This document shows positions 55,679 through 64,000 of a stretch of DNA of 64,000 bases, in pieces; the stretch's first letter is position 1, and the number at the start of each line of letters is the position of its first letter. The notes beneath the pieces were generated by a model, which saw nothing but the letters and a program-made list of their open reading frames with translations, searched no databases and was not told where the DNA came from. The stretch spans positions 1,178,001 to 1,242,000 of the forward strand of contig BPUI01000002.1 in the NCBI GenBank assembly GCA_019973575.1. The letters are read 5' to 3'. The stretch comes from Gemmatimonadetes bacterium T265 (GTDB lineage: Bacteria > Gemmatimonadota > Gemmatimonadetes > Gemmatimonadales > Gemmatimonadaceae). Both the position numbers and the translations under genes were made by a program.

Positions 55679-56128
55679 ATGACGCGCCCCATCCGAGTAC
55701 TCGTTGCGAAGCCCGGTCTCGACGGCCACGACCGCGGCGCGAAGGTCGTCGCGGCCGCGCTGCGCGACGCGGGCATGGAGGTCATCTACACCGGGCTGCA
55801 CCAGACGCCCGAGATGATCGCCACCGCCGCGGTGCAGGAGGACGTTGACGTCGTCGGGCTGTCGATCCTGAGCGGGGCGCACATGACCCTCTTCCCGCGC
55901 GTGCTCGAGTTGCTCCGCGCTGAGGGGCGCGACGACGTGCTGCTCACCGGCGGCGGGATCATGCCGAAGGAGGACGTCGAGCGGCTCAAGGTGTTAGGCG
56001 TCGGCGAGCTGTTCGGCCCGGGCACCCCGACCGGCGCGCTGGTCGACTACATCAAGCGCTGGTTCGCCGCGCGCGAGGCGGCGGAGCAGGACGTGGGGGA
56101 GCGCGCGGCGACCGAGGCCGGGGCGTGA
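55679..56128 (+). CDS. Adenosylcobalamin-binding subunit of acyl-CoA mutase
   Basis: A 149-residue B12-binding domain: Asp15-x-His17-x-x-Gly20 (LDGHDRG) supplies the lower axial His to cobalt; [12 protein letters not shown] and [12 protein letters not shown] complete the fold. Its size matches IcmB or the archaeal mutase small subunit. It pairs with the catalytic subunit at 53202, although a methyltransferase gene separates them. It overlaps the carboxyltransferase gene (GTGA). Confidence 0.93.
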   Translation: MTRPIRVLVAKPGLDGHDRGAKVVAAALRDAGMEVIYTGLHQTPEMIATAAVQEDVDVVGLSILSGAHMTLFPRVLELLRAEGRDDVLLTGGGIMPKEDVERLKVLGVGELFGPGTPTGALVDYIKRWFAAREAAEQDVGERAATEAGA

Positions 56129-57783
56129 CGGCCGCGGCGAGGCCGCCGGCGGGCGCGTCGCCGCGGCCGGCCGGGCGCCTGCGCCAGCTGACGGACGAGG
56201 TGCGCGCGCTCGAGGCCGGGCTGCGCGATGGCGGCGGACCCGACAAGGTCGCCCGGCAGCACAAGCAGGGGAAGCTCACGGCCCGCGAGCGCGTCGTGCG
56301 CCTCTGCGACGCCGGCGCGCCGTTCGTCGAGGTCGGCCTGCTCGTCGCGTACGACGAGTACGGCGGCGAGGCGCCCGCGGCCGGGGTGGTGACCGGGCTC
56401 GGCGTCGTGCGCGGGCGCGAGGTCGTCGTCGTCGCGAACGACGCGACGGTGAAGGCCGGGTCGTGGTGGCCGGAGACGATCAAGAAGATCCTGCGCGCGC
56501 AGGAGATCGCGATGCGCTGCCGCGTGCCCATCGTCTACCTCGTCGACTCCGCGGGCGTCAACCTGCCGTATCAGGGCGGCGTGTTCCCCGGACAGTACGG
56601 CGCGGCGCGCATCTTCTACTACAACTCGATCATGCGCCGGTACCTGCGCGTGCCGCAGCTCGCGGCCGTGATGGGCCCGTGCATCGCGGGGGGCGCCTAC
56701 CTGCCCGCGCTCTCCGACGTGATCGTGATGACGAAGGGCACGTCGTTCATGGGGCTCGGCGGGGCGAACCTCGTGAAGGGCGCGACCGGGCAGACGACCG
56801 ACAACGAGACGCTAGGCGGCGCGGTCACGCACACCGAGCGCTCGGGGGTGGCGCACTACGCCGTCGACGGCGACGAGGCGTGCCTCGACAAGCTGCGGGA
56901 CCTCGTCGCGCGCCTGCCCGCGCCGCGCCCGGTCGCGAGCGGGGCGGCCGCGCCTGCGCCGGCGCGCGACCCGGCCGCCCCGCCCGAGTCGCTGTACGAC
57001 GTGCTCCCGGCGGACCACCGGATGTCGTACGACATGCACGACGTGCTGCGAGCGGTCGTCGACGCGGGCGAGTTCGACGAGTTCCAGCAGAACCTCGCGC
57101 GCGAGATCATCTGCGCCGACGCGCGGGTGGACGGGATCGCAGTCGGCGTGATCGCGAACCAGCGCGGGCTCATCAAGGGTCGCTCGGGCGAGCGCCCCCG
57201 CTTCGGCGGGATCCTGTATGCCGAAAGCGCGGAGAAGGTGGCGTACTTCATCGACCGCTGCGACCGGCAGGGGATCCCGCTGCTCTTCGTGCAGGACGTG
57301 TCGGGGTTCATGGTCGGACCGGACGCGGAGCACGAGGGCATCATCCGCTCGGGCGCGCGCTTTGTCGAGGCGATGGCGACGGCGCGCGTCCCAAAGATCG
57401 TGCTCACGGTCAACCACGCGTCCGGTGCGGGCTACTACGCGATGGCGGGGCAGGGCTTCGACCCCGACTTCATCTTCTCGTGGCCGACCGGGCGCATGGG
57501 CGTGATGGAAGGGGAGAGCGCGGTGCAGGCGGTCCACGGCCCCGCGATCGAGAAGGCGCGCGCCGCGGGCCAGCCGGTCGGGCCCGACGTCGCCGCGGCC
57601 GTTGACGAGATGCGCGCGGACTACGAGCACCAGCTCGACGCGCGGTACGCCGCGGCGCGCGGGTTCGTCGACGCGATCGTCGCGCCGGAGGACACGCGCG
57701 CGACGCTCGCGCTCGCGCTACGCGCCGCACTACAGAATCCGGGGCCGCACCTCGGCGCGTTCGTGCTCCCGGCGGGCGTGTGA
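56125..57783 (+). CDS. Acyl-CoA carboxylase carboxyltransferase (beta) subunit, methylcrotonyl/geranyl-type
   Basis: A 552-residue biotin-dependent carboxyltransferase. Crotonase-like halves are visible: [19 protein letters not shown] with oxyanion-hole [16 protein letters not shown] in the first, and [20 protein letters not shown] with [20 protein letters not shown] in the second. The segment GVNLPYQ...FGRIFYYN-like is closer to methylcrotonyl- or geranyl-CoA carboxylase beta than to propionyl-CoA carboxylase. No biotin carboxylase subunit is in the window. The Pro/Ala insertion near 275-290 is a linker. AtuA follows, a partner of geranyl-CoA carboxylase in terpene utilisation. It overlaps the B12 subunit gene. 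Confidence 0.85.
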   Translation: MTAAARPPAGASPRPAGRLRQLTDEVRALEAGLRDGGGPDKVARQHKQGKLTARERVVRLCDAGAPFVEVGLLVAYDEYGGEAPAAGVVTGLGVVRGREVVVVANDATVKAGSWWPETIKKILRAQEIAMRCRVPIVYLVDSAGVNLPYQGGVFPGQYGAARIFYYNSIMRRYLRVPQLAAVMGPCIAGGAYLPALSDVIVMTKGTSFMGLGGANLVKGATGQTTDNETLGGAVTHTERSGVAHYAVDGDEACLDKLRDLVARLPAPRPVASGAAAPAPARDPAAPPESLYDVLPADHRMSYDMHDVLRAVVDAGEFDEFQQNLAREIICADARVDGIAVGVIANQRGLIKGRSGERPRFGGILYAESAEKVAYFIDRCDRQGIPLLFVQDVSGFMVGPDAEHEGIIRSGARFVEAMATARVPKIVLTVNHASGAGYYAMAGQGFDPDFIFSWPTGRMGVMEGESAVQAVHGPAIEKARAAGQPVGPDVAAAVDEMRADYEHQLDARYAAARGFVDAIVAPEDTRATLALALRAALQNPGPHLGAFVLPAGV

Positions 57784-57820
57784 GGGAGCGCACGGGGTGG
57801 AACGGGCACGAAATCGCGCA

Positions 57821-57934
57821 TGTCGTCCCGAGCGCAGCGTGGGACCTGCTGTCCGAGGCGACGGGGTATGCCGCACGCGCCGTGACCGACCCCGTCACCA
57901 CGCACGCTAGGGCCCTCGCTGCGCTCGGGACGAC
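57821..57934. repeat. Intergenic palindromic repeat, copy 2
   Basis: Arms from 57823 (CGTCCCGAGCGCAGCG) and 57911-57934 mirror those of the copy at 34521-34610. The ~65-base centre again contains CCCCGTCACC. It fills the gap between two genes of the same strand, so it could attenuate transcription into AtuA. Confidence 0.8.
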
Positions 57935-57952
57935 AACGCTTCATTATCTCGC

Positions 57953-59335
57953 GTGACTACTCCGAACACGTCCGACCGCGTCGTCCGCGTCGCCTCCGGC
58001 CAGGGCTTCTGGGGCGACGCGCTCGACGCGCCGCGCCGGCAGGTCGAGGGCGGCCCGGTCGACTATCTCATGCTCGACTACCTCGCCGAAGTCACCATGT
58101 CCATTCTGCAGAAGCAGAAGGAACGCGACCCGGCGATGGGCTACGCACGCGACTTCCTCGGCGCGATCGAAAGCGTGCTCCCGGCGGTGACCGGGCGCGG
58201 TGTGCGCGTCATCGCCAACGCCGGCGGCGTGAACCCCGAGAGCTGCGCGCGCGCGGTGCTCGACGTCGCCCGTCGTCACGGCGCCGCGGGCGCGCTGCGT
58301 GTGGGCGTGATCACCGGCGACGACCTCCTGCCGCGGCTCGATGCACTCCTCCGCGACGGCCACGAGCTGCGCAACATGGACACCGGCGAGCCGCTCGACG
58401 CCGTGCGCGACCGCGTCCTCTCGGCCAACGCGTACATCGGCTCGACCCCGATCGTCGAGGCGTTAGGCCGCGGCGCGAACGTCGTCGTCACCGGCCGCTC
58501 GACCGACACCGCGCTCACGATGGCGCCCCTCCGGTACGAGTTCGGCTGGGGCGCGGAGGACTGGGACCGCCTCGCGGCCGGCATCGTGGCGGGACACATC
58601 CTCGAGTGCGGCGCGCAGTGCTCGGGCGGCAACTGCCTCTACGACTGGCGCGACATTCCCGACCTCGCCGAGGTCGGCTACCCGATCGCCGAGGCGTCCG
58701 CCGACGGCTCGTTCGTGATCACCAAGCACCCGGCGACTGGCGGGCGCGTGTCCTTCCACTCCGTCGCCGAGCAGCTCGTCTACGAGATGGGCGACCCACG
58801 GTCGTACATCACGCCCGACGTCGTCGCGGACTTTACCTCGATCCGCCTCGACGAGGTCGGCCCGGACCGCGTGCGCGTGTACGGCATCGCCGGCCGCCCC
58901 GCGACCGACAAGTTGAAGGTCTCGATCGCCTACCGGAGCGGCTGGAAGGCGGTCGGCACGCTCGTCTACGCGTGGCCGGACGCGTACGAAAAGGCGCAGG
59001 TCGCCGACCGCGTCCTGCGCGAGCGCCTCGACCGGCTCGGCCTCACGTTCGACGAGGTGCTCACCGAGTACGTCGGCGCGAACGCAACGCACGGCCCGCT
59101 CGCCGGCGCGCCGAGTCCCGAGTTGGCCGAGGTGCAGCTGCGCGTCGGCGTCCGCGGCGGCGACCGCGCGTCCGTCGAGCGCTTCACGCGCGAGATCGCG
59201 CCGCTCGTGCTGAACGGGCCGCCGAGCGTGACCGGGTTTGCGGGCGGACGTCCGAAGGTCGAAGAGGTGGTCGCGTACTGGCCGGCGCTCGTCGACAAGC
59301 GCGTCGTCACGCCGCGCGTGGAGGTGCTCTCGTGA
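57953..59335 (+). CDS. AtuA-family (DUF1446) protein
   Basis: A 460-residue member of the acyclic terpene utilisation AtuA family: [17 protein letters not shown] at the start, [31 protein letters not shown] and [20 protein letters not shown]. The family's chemistry is not established. In Pseudomonas it is needed for citronellol/geraniol growth, but homologues occur with many acyl-CoA carboxylases. The GTG start at 57953 follows repeat copy 2. It overlaps the next gene (GTGA), which encodes the domain fused to AtuA's C-terminus in some species. Confidence 0.88.
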   Translation: MTTPNTSDRVVRVASGQGFWGDALDAPRRQVEGGPVDYLMLDYLAEVTMSILQKQKERDPAMGYARDFLGAIESVLPAVTGRGVRVIANAGGVNPESCARAVLDVARRHGAAGALRVGVITGDDLLPRLDALLRDGHELRNMDTGEPLDAVRDRVLSANAYIGSTPIVEALGRGANVVVTGRSTDTALTMAPLRYEFGWGAEDWDRLAAGIVAGHILECGAQCSGGNCLYDWRDIPDLAEVGYPIAEASADGSFVITKHPATGGRVSFHSVAEQLVYEMGDPRSYITPDVVADFTSIRLDEVGPDRVRVYGIAGRPATDKLKVSIAYRSGWKAVGTLVYAWPDAYEKAQVADRVLRERLDRLGLTFDEVLTEYVGANATHGPLAGAPSPELAEVQLRVGVRGGDRASVERFTREIAPLVLNGPPSVTGFAGGRPKVEEVVAYWPALVDKRVVTPRVEVLS

Positions 59336-59703
59336 GCGCGACCGTTCCCGTCCGGCTGCTCGACATCGCCCACGCACGCTCCGGCGACAAGGGCGATACT
59401 GCCAACGTCGGCCTGATCGCGCTTCGCCCGGAGTGGTACCCGGTGCTCGAGGCGCAGGTCACGCGCGAGCGCGTCGCCGCACACTTCCGCGGCGTGATCA
59501 CGGGCGACGTCGCGCGCTACGAGCTGCCGAACCTGCTCGCGCTCAACTTCCTGCTCCACGGCGCGTTAGGCGGCGGCGGGACGCTCTCGCTCAAGACCGA
59601 CGCGCAGGGCAAGGTGTACTCGACCGCGCTGCTCCGGCTCGTGCTCGACGTCGACGCGGACGTGGCGGGCCGGCTCGCTATCCCGACATTCGCCGAGGTG
59701 TAA
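59332..59703 (+). CDS. AtuA-like C-terminal domain protein
   Basis: A 123-residue protein with the AtuA-C signature: [24 protein letters not shown] at the start and [22 protein letters not shown] in the middle. In several lineages this is the C-terminal domain of AtuA itself; here it is a separate, translationally coupled gene, so the two products probably form a complex. Leu-Gly at 59565 is TTAGGC. The stop is TAA. Confidence 0.85.
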   Translation: MSATVPVRLLDIAHARSGDKGDTANVGLIALRPEWYPVLEAQVTRERVAAHFRGVITGDVARYELPNLLALNFLLHGALGGGGTLSLKTDAQGKVYSTALLRLVLDVDADVAGRLAIPTFAEV

Positions 59704-59708
59704 GGACC

Positions 59709-59876
59709 GTGGATACCGTCACACGCGCGAAGCTCGGCCTCGCCGTCATGGCAGCCGTGTTCTTCGCGGGCTCGTTGCGGTCGGGGGTCGACTGGCCGCG
59801 GTGGGTCGCGATCGCATTGCTGGCCGCCGCGGTCGTCCTGCGTTTCGTCGCCCCGCGCCGGAGAGACCACACGTGA
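59709..59876 (+). CDS. Small two-helix membrane protein
   Basis: A 55-residue hypothetical starting at GTG 59709, 5 nt after the previous stop, and overlapping the CopD gene as GTGA. It has two hydrophobic segments (LGLAVMAAVFFAGSL and WVAIALLAAAVVLRFV) and a basic C-terminus (RRRDHT). Tight coupling on both sides makes it likely real. Function unknown. Confidence 0.6.
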   Translation: MDTVTRAKLGLAVMAAVFFAGSLRSGVDWPRWVAIALLAAAVVLRFVAPRRRDHT

Positions 59877-60919
59877 TACTTCAGTCTGACGGTGGCGCGC
59901 TCGACCTGGCGGGGATTGGCGCCCAGTTCGTGACATACTTGGGGAATTTCGCGCTGTACGGCGCGCTCGGCGCGCGCGCGGTCGCGCCGCATCTCGCCGC
60001 GAGTCGCGCCGCGGCGGCGACGCGCGTCGCCGAGTGGCCGACGCGCGCGCTCCAACGCGCGGCAACGGTCGGCATCGTTGGGTCGCTCGTTCAGATCGGC
60101 GCACTGCTCCTGGAAGCGGCGCGGCGTGCGGCCGAGCAGCACGCGGCGGCCGGCGGGCCCGGAGGGCCGCCGCACGGCGGCCCGTCGCCGGTCCTTCCGC
60201 TCGCGCTCCTCGGGGCGACTCTCGTCGGGTTCATCCTCGCGCGCCTGCGAGTTCGGTTTGGGTGGTGGCTCGCCGGTGCCGCTGCCCTCGCGCTTGCGCT
60301 CGGCCCGGCGCTCAACGGCCAGTGGACGCGGCTGATCAATCCGCTCCACATCCTCGCGGGCGGGCTATGGCTCGGCACCCTCGCCGTGCTCGTCGGAGCG
60401 TATTTCCCGCTTCTGTTGCGCGGCGACGCGGTCGGGCACGACCCGGATGTCCGGCCCGGCGGATCCCGACTCGACGCGGTCGTCCGCCGGTTCTCGAAGC
60501 TCGCCCTCGGGTCGTCCGCCCTGCTCGGCCTAACGGGTGTCCTCACGGCGTGGCGACACCTCGGCGCGTGGAACGCGCTCTGGACGACGCCCTACGGCTG
60601 GGCGCTCGACGTTAAGCTCCTCGTCGTCGCGAGCATCGCCGCGTTCGGCTTCTACAACTGGCGGTTCGCGACGCCGGCGCTCAGCGCGGGGTCCGGCGAC
60701 GCGCGCCTCGCACGCGCGTCGTTGCGCGAGGTTTCCCTCGGCGTGCTCGTGCTCGCGGTCACGGCGGTGTTGGTCTCGCTCCCGGCCCCGGCCGAAGAAA
60801 AGGGCCACGACCACGGCGCGCCCGGAGCGCACGAGGCACACGACGCGCACGACGCGCACGACGCGCACGACGGTCCGGCGGGTTCGCCCGGGGCGGAGGG
60901 ACACGACACCGCGCGCTAG
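59873..60919 (+). CDS. CopD-domain membrane protein with His-rich tail
   Basis: A 348-residue integral membrane protein with about eight helices and the CopD signature: INPLHILAGGLWLGTLAVLVGAYFP, RFSKLALGSSALLGLTGVLTAW and WALDVKLLVVASIAAFGFYNWR. CopD-type proteins are linked to copper transport. The C-terminal ~35 residues repeat HDA (AHDAHDAHDAHDG) and could bind metal outside or inside the membrane; the repeat is visible as 9-base units near 60840-60870. No other copper gene is present. Confidence 0.8.
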   Translation: MILQSDGGALDLAGIGAQFVTYLGNFALYGALGARAVAPHLAASRAAAATRVAEWPTRALQRAATVGIVGSLVQIGALLLEAARRAAEQHAAAGGPGGPPHGGPSPVLPLALLGATLVGFILARLRVRFGWWLAGAAALALALGPALNGQWTRLINPLHILAGGLWLGTLAVLVGAYFPLLLRGDAVGHDPDVRPGGSRLDAVVRRFSKLALGSSALLGLTGVLTAWRHLGAWNALWTTPYGWALDVKLLVVASIAAFGFYNWRFATPALSAGSGDARLARASLREVSLGVLVLAVTAVLVSLPAPAEEKGHDHGAPGAHEAHDAHDAHDAHDGPAGSPGAEGHDTAR

Positions 60920-61059
60920 CGGCGCGTCGTGGTCGCGGGTCCGCACCGCGGGCGAGGACGGCGAACTCGGTGCGGCCCCTCGGGTAGAGCTTCGAGCCGG
61001 GAGCGCGACGTGCGACCGGCCGTCGCGCGACGTTGGACCCGCGCGGCGTCCTAAGTCGT

Positions 61060-61067
61060 TATAGATT
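61060..61067 (+). promoter_or_regulatory. -10-like element (TATAGATT) before the U32 protease gene
   Basis: TAGATT (61062-61067) ends 8 nt before ATG 61076 within an AT-rich patch. The gap 60920-61059 holds nothing else I recognise. Confidence 0.45.
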
Positions 61068-61075
61068 GCGACGTT

Positions 61076-63610
61076 ATGAGCGTGCATCGAATCCCGGAAC
61101 TCCTCGCGCCTGCTGGCACGCTCGAGGCCGTACGCGCGGCCGTCGCCAACGGTGCGGACGCGGTCTACATCGGCGCGTCGCGCTTCAACGCACGCGACGA
61201 CGGGGCACAGCTCACGCTCGACGAGCTCGAGCAGGCATGTACCATCGCCCATGCGCGCGGCGTGCGGGTCTATCTCACGTTCAACGTCCTCATCAAGCCG
61301 GCCGAGCTCGAGGACGCGCTGACGTACCTCGGCGAGTGCGTCGACCGCGGGATCGACGCCGCCATCGTCCAGGACCTCGGGATCGTGCGCCTCATCCGGC
61401 GCGTCTACCCGCAACTCGAGGTGCACGGCTCGACGCAGATGACCGTGCACGACGCGAGCGGCGCCGCCGTGATGACGCGGCTCGGCGTCGAGCGCGTCGT
61501 GCTCGCGCGCGAGAACACGCTCGACGACGTGCGCGCGATCCGCGCGGCCGTGCCGGAGCTCGGGCTGGAGACGTTCGTCCACGGCGCGCTCTGTATCTCG
61601 TACTCCGGGCAGTGCTTCATGTCCGGGATGATTTCGGAGCGGTCGGCGAACCGCGGCGCGTGCGTCCAGTCCTGCCGGAAGGATTACACGCTCGACGACG
61701 TGCTGACCGGCGCCGAACTCGACCGCGGCTACCTCATCTCGGCCAAGGACCTCGCCGCGCACGATCACCTGCCGGCGCTCGCAGAACTCGGCGTGGGGTG
61801 CCTCAAGATCGAGGGCCGGAAGAAGCGTCCGGAGTACGTCGCTACGGTCACGCAGGGGTACCGCGCCTGGCTCGACCGCCTCGCCGACGGGCGCTGGACC
61901 GCGGCGCCGACGATCGACGAAACGCAACCGCTCGTGCAGATCTTCTCCCGCGGGTTCACGGGGGGCATGTACGGCGGGCGCGCCGGCCGGGGCTACATCA
62001 CGCGCGAACAGCCGGACAACGCGGGCGTCGCGCTCGGCACGGTCGTCGGGCGCGAGCGCGGTGAGCTGATCGTCGACGTGCGCGAGCCGCTCGCCGTCGG
62101 CGACGGCGTCGGGCTCGAGCCGCCGGCCGGCGTTGCCGCGCCGAGCACGGGGTTCACCGTCGGCACCGTCCGAACGTTAGGCGCGCGCGGCTCGCTCACG
62201 CGACAGGCGCTCGGCGCACGCGCGCTCGGCGCGGGTTCCGGCGCGCCGCTCGTCGGCTGGCGCGTCGTGCGGACGTCGCACGCGGCGCTGCTCGAGCGCG
62301 CGCGGGCGAGCTACGCCGCGCTCCCGGCCGACGCCCGCGCGCGCAAGGCGCGACTCGACGTCCGCGTGTTCGGCGGTCCGGGCGCGCCGCTCAAGGCCGT
62401 GTTCGTGAGCGGCGAGGACGAAGTCACCGTCCGCAGCGAGCTCCCCCTCGCCCCGGCGAGCAAGCGCGCGCTCGACGTCGGCGTCCTCCGCGAACAGCTC
62501 GGACGACTCGGCGAGACGCCGTTCGCGCTCGCGTCGCTCGACGCGGCCGGACTCGCCCCCGGGCTGTTCCTCCCGCTCAGCGAATTGAACCGGCTGCGGC
62601 AGGCGGCAACTGACGAACTGACCCTGCGCCGCGACTGGGCCCGTCAGGCCGACCTCGCAGAACGCGAGGCACGGATCGCCGACGCGGTGCGGAGCGTCGC
62701 GACCGGGGCGCACGCGTACGTCGCGCCGACGACCGGGAATGAGCCGGCCGCGCCGTTCGCGCTGCGCGCGTCCGTCTACGACCTCGCCGACGCGCGGAGC
62801 GTCGCCGCGGCAGGCGCGACCGAAGTCGTCCTCGATCCGTTCCTGCGTCACCCCACACCGCCGCTCGCCCGCGTGCGCGCGCTCGCGGACGACCTGCGCG
62901 CGGAGGGCGTCGCCCTCCGCCTGCGCACGCCGACGATCGTGCGGCCCTCGGAACGCCGCGTCGTCGACAAGTGGCTCGCGCTCGGGCTTCCGGCGCTGAC
63001 GGGCCACCTCGGGCTACTCGCGGAACTGGGCGGGGCGGGGCACGACGTCGTCGGCGACTACGCGCTCAACGTCTTCAACGCGCATACCGCGGCCGAGCTG
63101 TTCGGACTCGGTGCGTCGCGCCTCACGCTGTCCGTCGAGCTCACGGTCGACGAGATGGCGCAGCTCGTCGCGCCGTGGCAGGGCGCCGGATTCGACGCGT
63201 TCCTGTACGGCCGCCCGGAGGGGATGACGATCGAGCACTGCGTGCTCTCGGCCGCGTTCGACCGCACGCCGACGACCTGCCGTGACTTGTGCGTGCAGAA
63301 GCACCCGAACGTCGCGATCACCGACCCGCACGGGTACACGTTCGCGGTCGCGACCGACTCGGCCTGCCGCAACCGGCTGCTCCACTCGCGCCCGGTCGAC
63401 GGCTCCGAATACCTGCCGCGGCTCTGGCGCGCAGGAATTCGTGGGTATCAGCTGGTCTTCAATGTCCCGGGCGCGCCGGTCGGCGACGTGGTCGGCGCGA
63501 CGCGGCGCGCACTCGACGCGCTGGCCAGCGCCGCACGACCCGACCTCGCGGCCGTGCGCGCCGCGGTCGGCCCGGCCTTCACCCGCGGCCACTTCGCGCG
63601 TGCCGTCTGA
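61076..63610 (+). CDS. Peptidase U32 family protein (RlhA/YegQ-like, long form)
   Basis: An 844-residue protein. The N-terminal U32 barrel reads ELLAPAGTLEAVRAAVANGADAVYIG, VQDLGIVRLIRR, HGSTQMTVH and the signature FVHGALCISYSGQCFMSGMI, with Cys residues (RGACVQSCRKDY) that fit an iron-sulfur or metal site. A C-terminal DUF3656-like part spans ~390-840 (TTCRDLCVQKHPNV). The long form resembles RlhA, needed for 23S rRNA C2501 hydroxylation, but protease or other tRNA/rRNA hydroxylation roles cannot be separated by sequence. Confidence 0.88.
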   Translation: MSVHRIPELLAPAGTLEAVRAAVANGADAVYIGASRFNARDDGAQLTLDELEQACTIAHARGVRVYLTFNVLIKPAELEDALTYLGECVDRGIDAAIVQDLGIVRLIRRVYPQLEVHGSTQMTVHDASGAAVMTRLGVERVVLARENTLDDVRAIRAAVPELGLETFVHGALCISYSGQCFMSGMISERSANRGACVQSCRKDYTLDDVLTGAELDRGYLISAKDLAAHDHLPALAELGVGCLKIEGRKKRPEYVATVTQGYRAWLDRLADGRWTAAPTIDETQPLVQIFSRGFTGGMYGGRAGRGYITREQPDNAGVALGTVVGRERGELIVDVREPLAVGDGVGLEPPAGVAAPSTGFTVGTVRTLGARGSLTRQALGARALGAGSGAPLVGWRVVRTSHAALLERARASYAALPADARARKARLDVRVFGGPGAPLKAVFVSGEDEVTVRSELPLAPASKRALDVGVLREQLGRLGETPFALASLDAAGLAPGLFLPLSELNRLRQAATDELTLRRDWARQADLAEREARIADAVRSVATGAHAYVAPTTGNEPAAPFALRASVYDLADARSVAAAGATEVVLDPFLRHPTPPLARVRALADDLRAEGVALRLRTPTIVRPSERRVVDKWLALGLPALTGHLGLLAELGGAGHDVVGDYALNVFNAHTAAELFGLGASRLTLSVELTVDEMAQLVAPWQGAGFDAFLYGRPEGMTIEHCVLSAAFDRTPTTCRDLCVQKHPNVAITDPHGYTFAVATDSACRNRLLHSRPVDGSEYLPRLWRAGIRGYQLVFNVPGAPVGDVVGATRRALDALASAARPDLAAVRAAVGPAFTRGHFARAV

Positions 63611-63711
63611 CGCGCGGCGTCGCTCATCGCGCGGCGTGGGCGTGAACCAGCCGCGCAACGGTTCGGCCCGGTCGGCAACGTTCTGCCCTCGTCCGACACG
63701 TCGGCTCGTGC

Positions 63712-63717
63712 TACCGT
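63712..63717 (+). promoter_or_regulatory. -10-like element TACCGT before recQ (leaderless type)
   Basis: TACCGT ends 7 nt before ATG 63725; no Shine-Dalgarno. The gap 63611-63711 holds only a short direct repeat (CGCGCGGCGT). Confidence 0.35.
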
Positions 63718-63724
63718 GCGCGAC

Positions 63725-64000
63725 ATGACTACCGCGTTGACGCCGGCCCGGCCGACCACCGCGCCGACCCTCGACGACGCGCGCGCGCTCCTCCGCGCCC
63801 GCTTTCACTACGAGGCGTTCCGGCCGGGGCAGGAGCGCGCCGTCTCCGCCGTCCTCGACGGCCGCGACGCGGTCGTGATCATGCCGACGGGCGGAGGCAA
63901 GTCGCTTTGCTATCAGGTCCCGGCGCTTCTGCTGCCCAGACTCACCGTCGTCGTGAGCCCGCTCATCTCGCTCATGAAGGACCAGGTCGACGCGCTCACC
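63725..64000 (+). CDS. recQ: ATP-dependent DNA helicase RecQ, N-terminal part
   Basis: The window ends inside this gene; 92 codons are present. They give the RecQ motif 0 ([13 protein letters not shown], Gln36), motif I / Walker [13 protein letters not shown] with GGGKS at 56-60 and motif Ia [16 protein letters not shown]. RecQ is a 3'-5' superfamily 2 helicase in recombination repair. The first ~17 residues are a nonconserved Thr/Pro-rich lead. Confidence 0.93.
   Translation, partial: MTTALTPARPTTAPTLDDARALLRARFHYEAFRPGQERAVSAVLDGRDAVVIMPTGGGKSLCYQVPALLLPRLTVVVSPLISLMKDQVDALT

Noticed and set aside
60835-60875. Tandem repeat or CRISPR-like array in the copD tail
   Set aside because: It is a short in-frame 9-base repeat encoding His-Asp-Ala with no spacers. 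I found no CRISPR array or cas gene in the window.
63611-63711. Terminator after the U32 gene
   Set aside because: The CGCGCGGCGT units are direct, not inverted, repeats and do not form a hairpin.

Overview
The window is 64 kb of very GC-rich (low 70s % by eye), densely packed bacterial chromosome with about 59 protein genes, one tmRNA and no gene-free stretch above 300 bases. It is core, housekeeping DNA: I found no phage, insertion sequence, CRISPR array, toxin cluster or rRNA/tRNA operon. Gene content and style (split PurS/PurQ/PurL, short class II ProS, winged-helix LexA, many 4-nt gene overlaps, leaderless-looking promoters) suit Gemmatimonadota or a similar GC-rich phylum. That is an inference, not a proof.

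Layout. 1-2762: end of pnp, an M16 peptidase and alanine dehydrogenase. 2791-9109: cell-shape operon mreB-mreC-mreD-PBP2-rodA behind a clear promoter. 9133-15899: accD-folC, hisS-proS-lysA and a phosphoesterase. 15943-19633: guaA, a convergent PTS IIA gene, dus and tmRNA, with two strong hairpin terminators. 19654-31978 (minus strand): a long run read truA, transaldolase-like gene, htrA, purB, purC, psd, pssA, purS, purQ, zinc-ribbon gene, purL, purF. 32026-34507: GAF protein and trpD. 34642-35431: lexA with its promoter and two operator-like repeats, divergent from trpC-trpF-trpB-trpA (35453-39043). 39051-42821: folB-folK-panB-panC-yqeK-LytR_C. 42750-43874 (minus): rlmN. 43977-51940: aspS-phoH-pgpH-ybeY and two CBS-domain membrane proteins. 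51997-59703: a B12 mutase and acyl-CoA locus (MeaB GTPase, mutase catalytic subunit, methyltransferase, B12 subunit, carboxyltransferase, AtuA, AtuA-like domain). 59709-60919: two membrane proteins including CopD. 61076-63610: U32 protease. 63725-64000: start of recQ.

The most interesting observations are not classical features. (1) The heptamer GTTAGGC/GCCTAAC occurs 32 times by hand count, several times the base-composition expectation. It lies in several reading frames, at stop codons, inside the tmRNA tag and between genes. (2) At least twelve genes have a -10-like hexamer 5-9 nt before the start codon, implying leaderless mRNAs. (3) Two genes (folC and a methyltransferase) have no ATG/GTG/TTG start where one is needed, but both have CTG overlapping the upstream stop as CTGA. 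(4) The split mutase carries the Phe/Gln active-site pair of isobutyryl-CoA mutase, not the Tyr/Arg pair of methylmalonyl-CoA mutase. (5) A transaldolase-fold protein has Gln where the Schiff-base Lys should be. (6) lexA has two 13-bp direct repeats spaced exactly 30 bp at its promoter.

All counts and alignments were made by eye against remembered family motifs. No database search was run.
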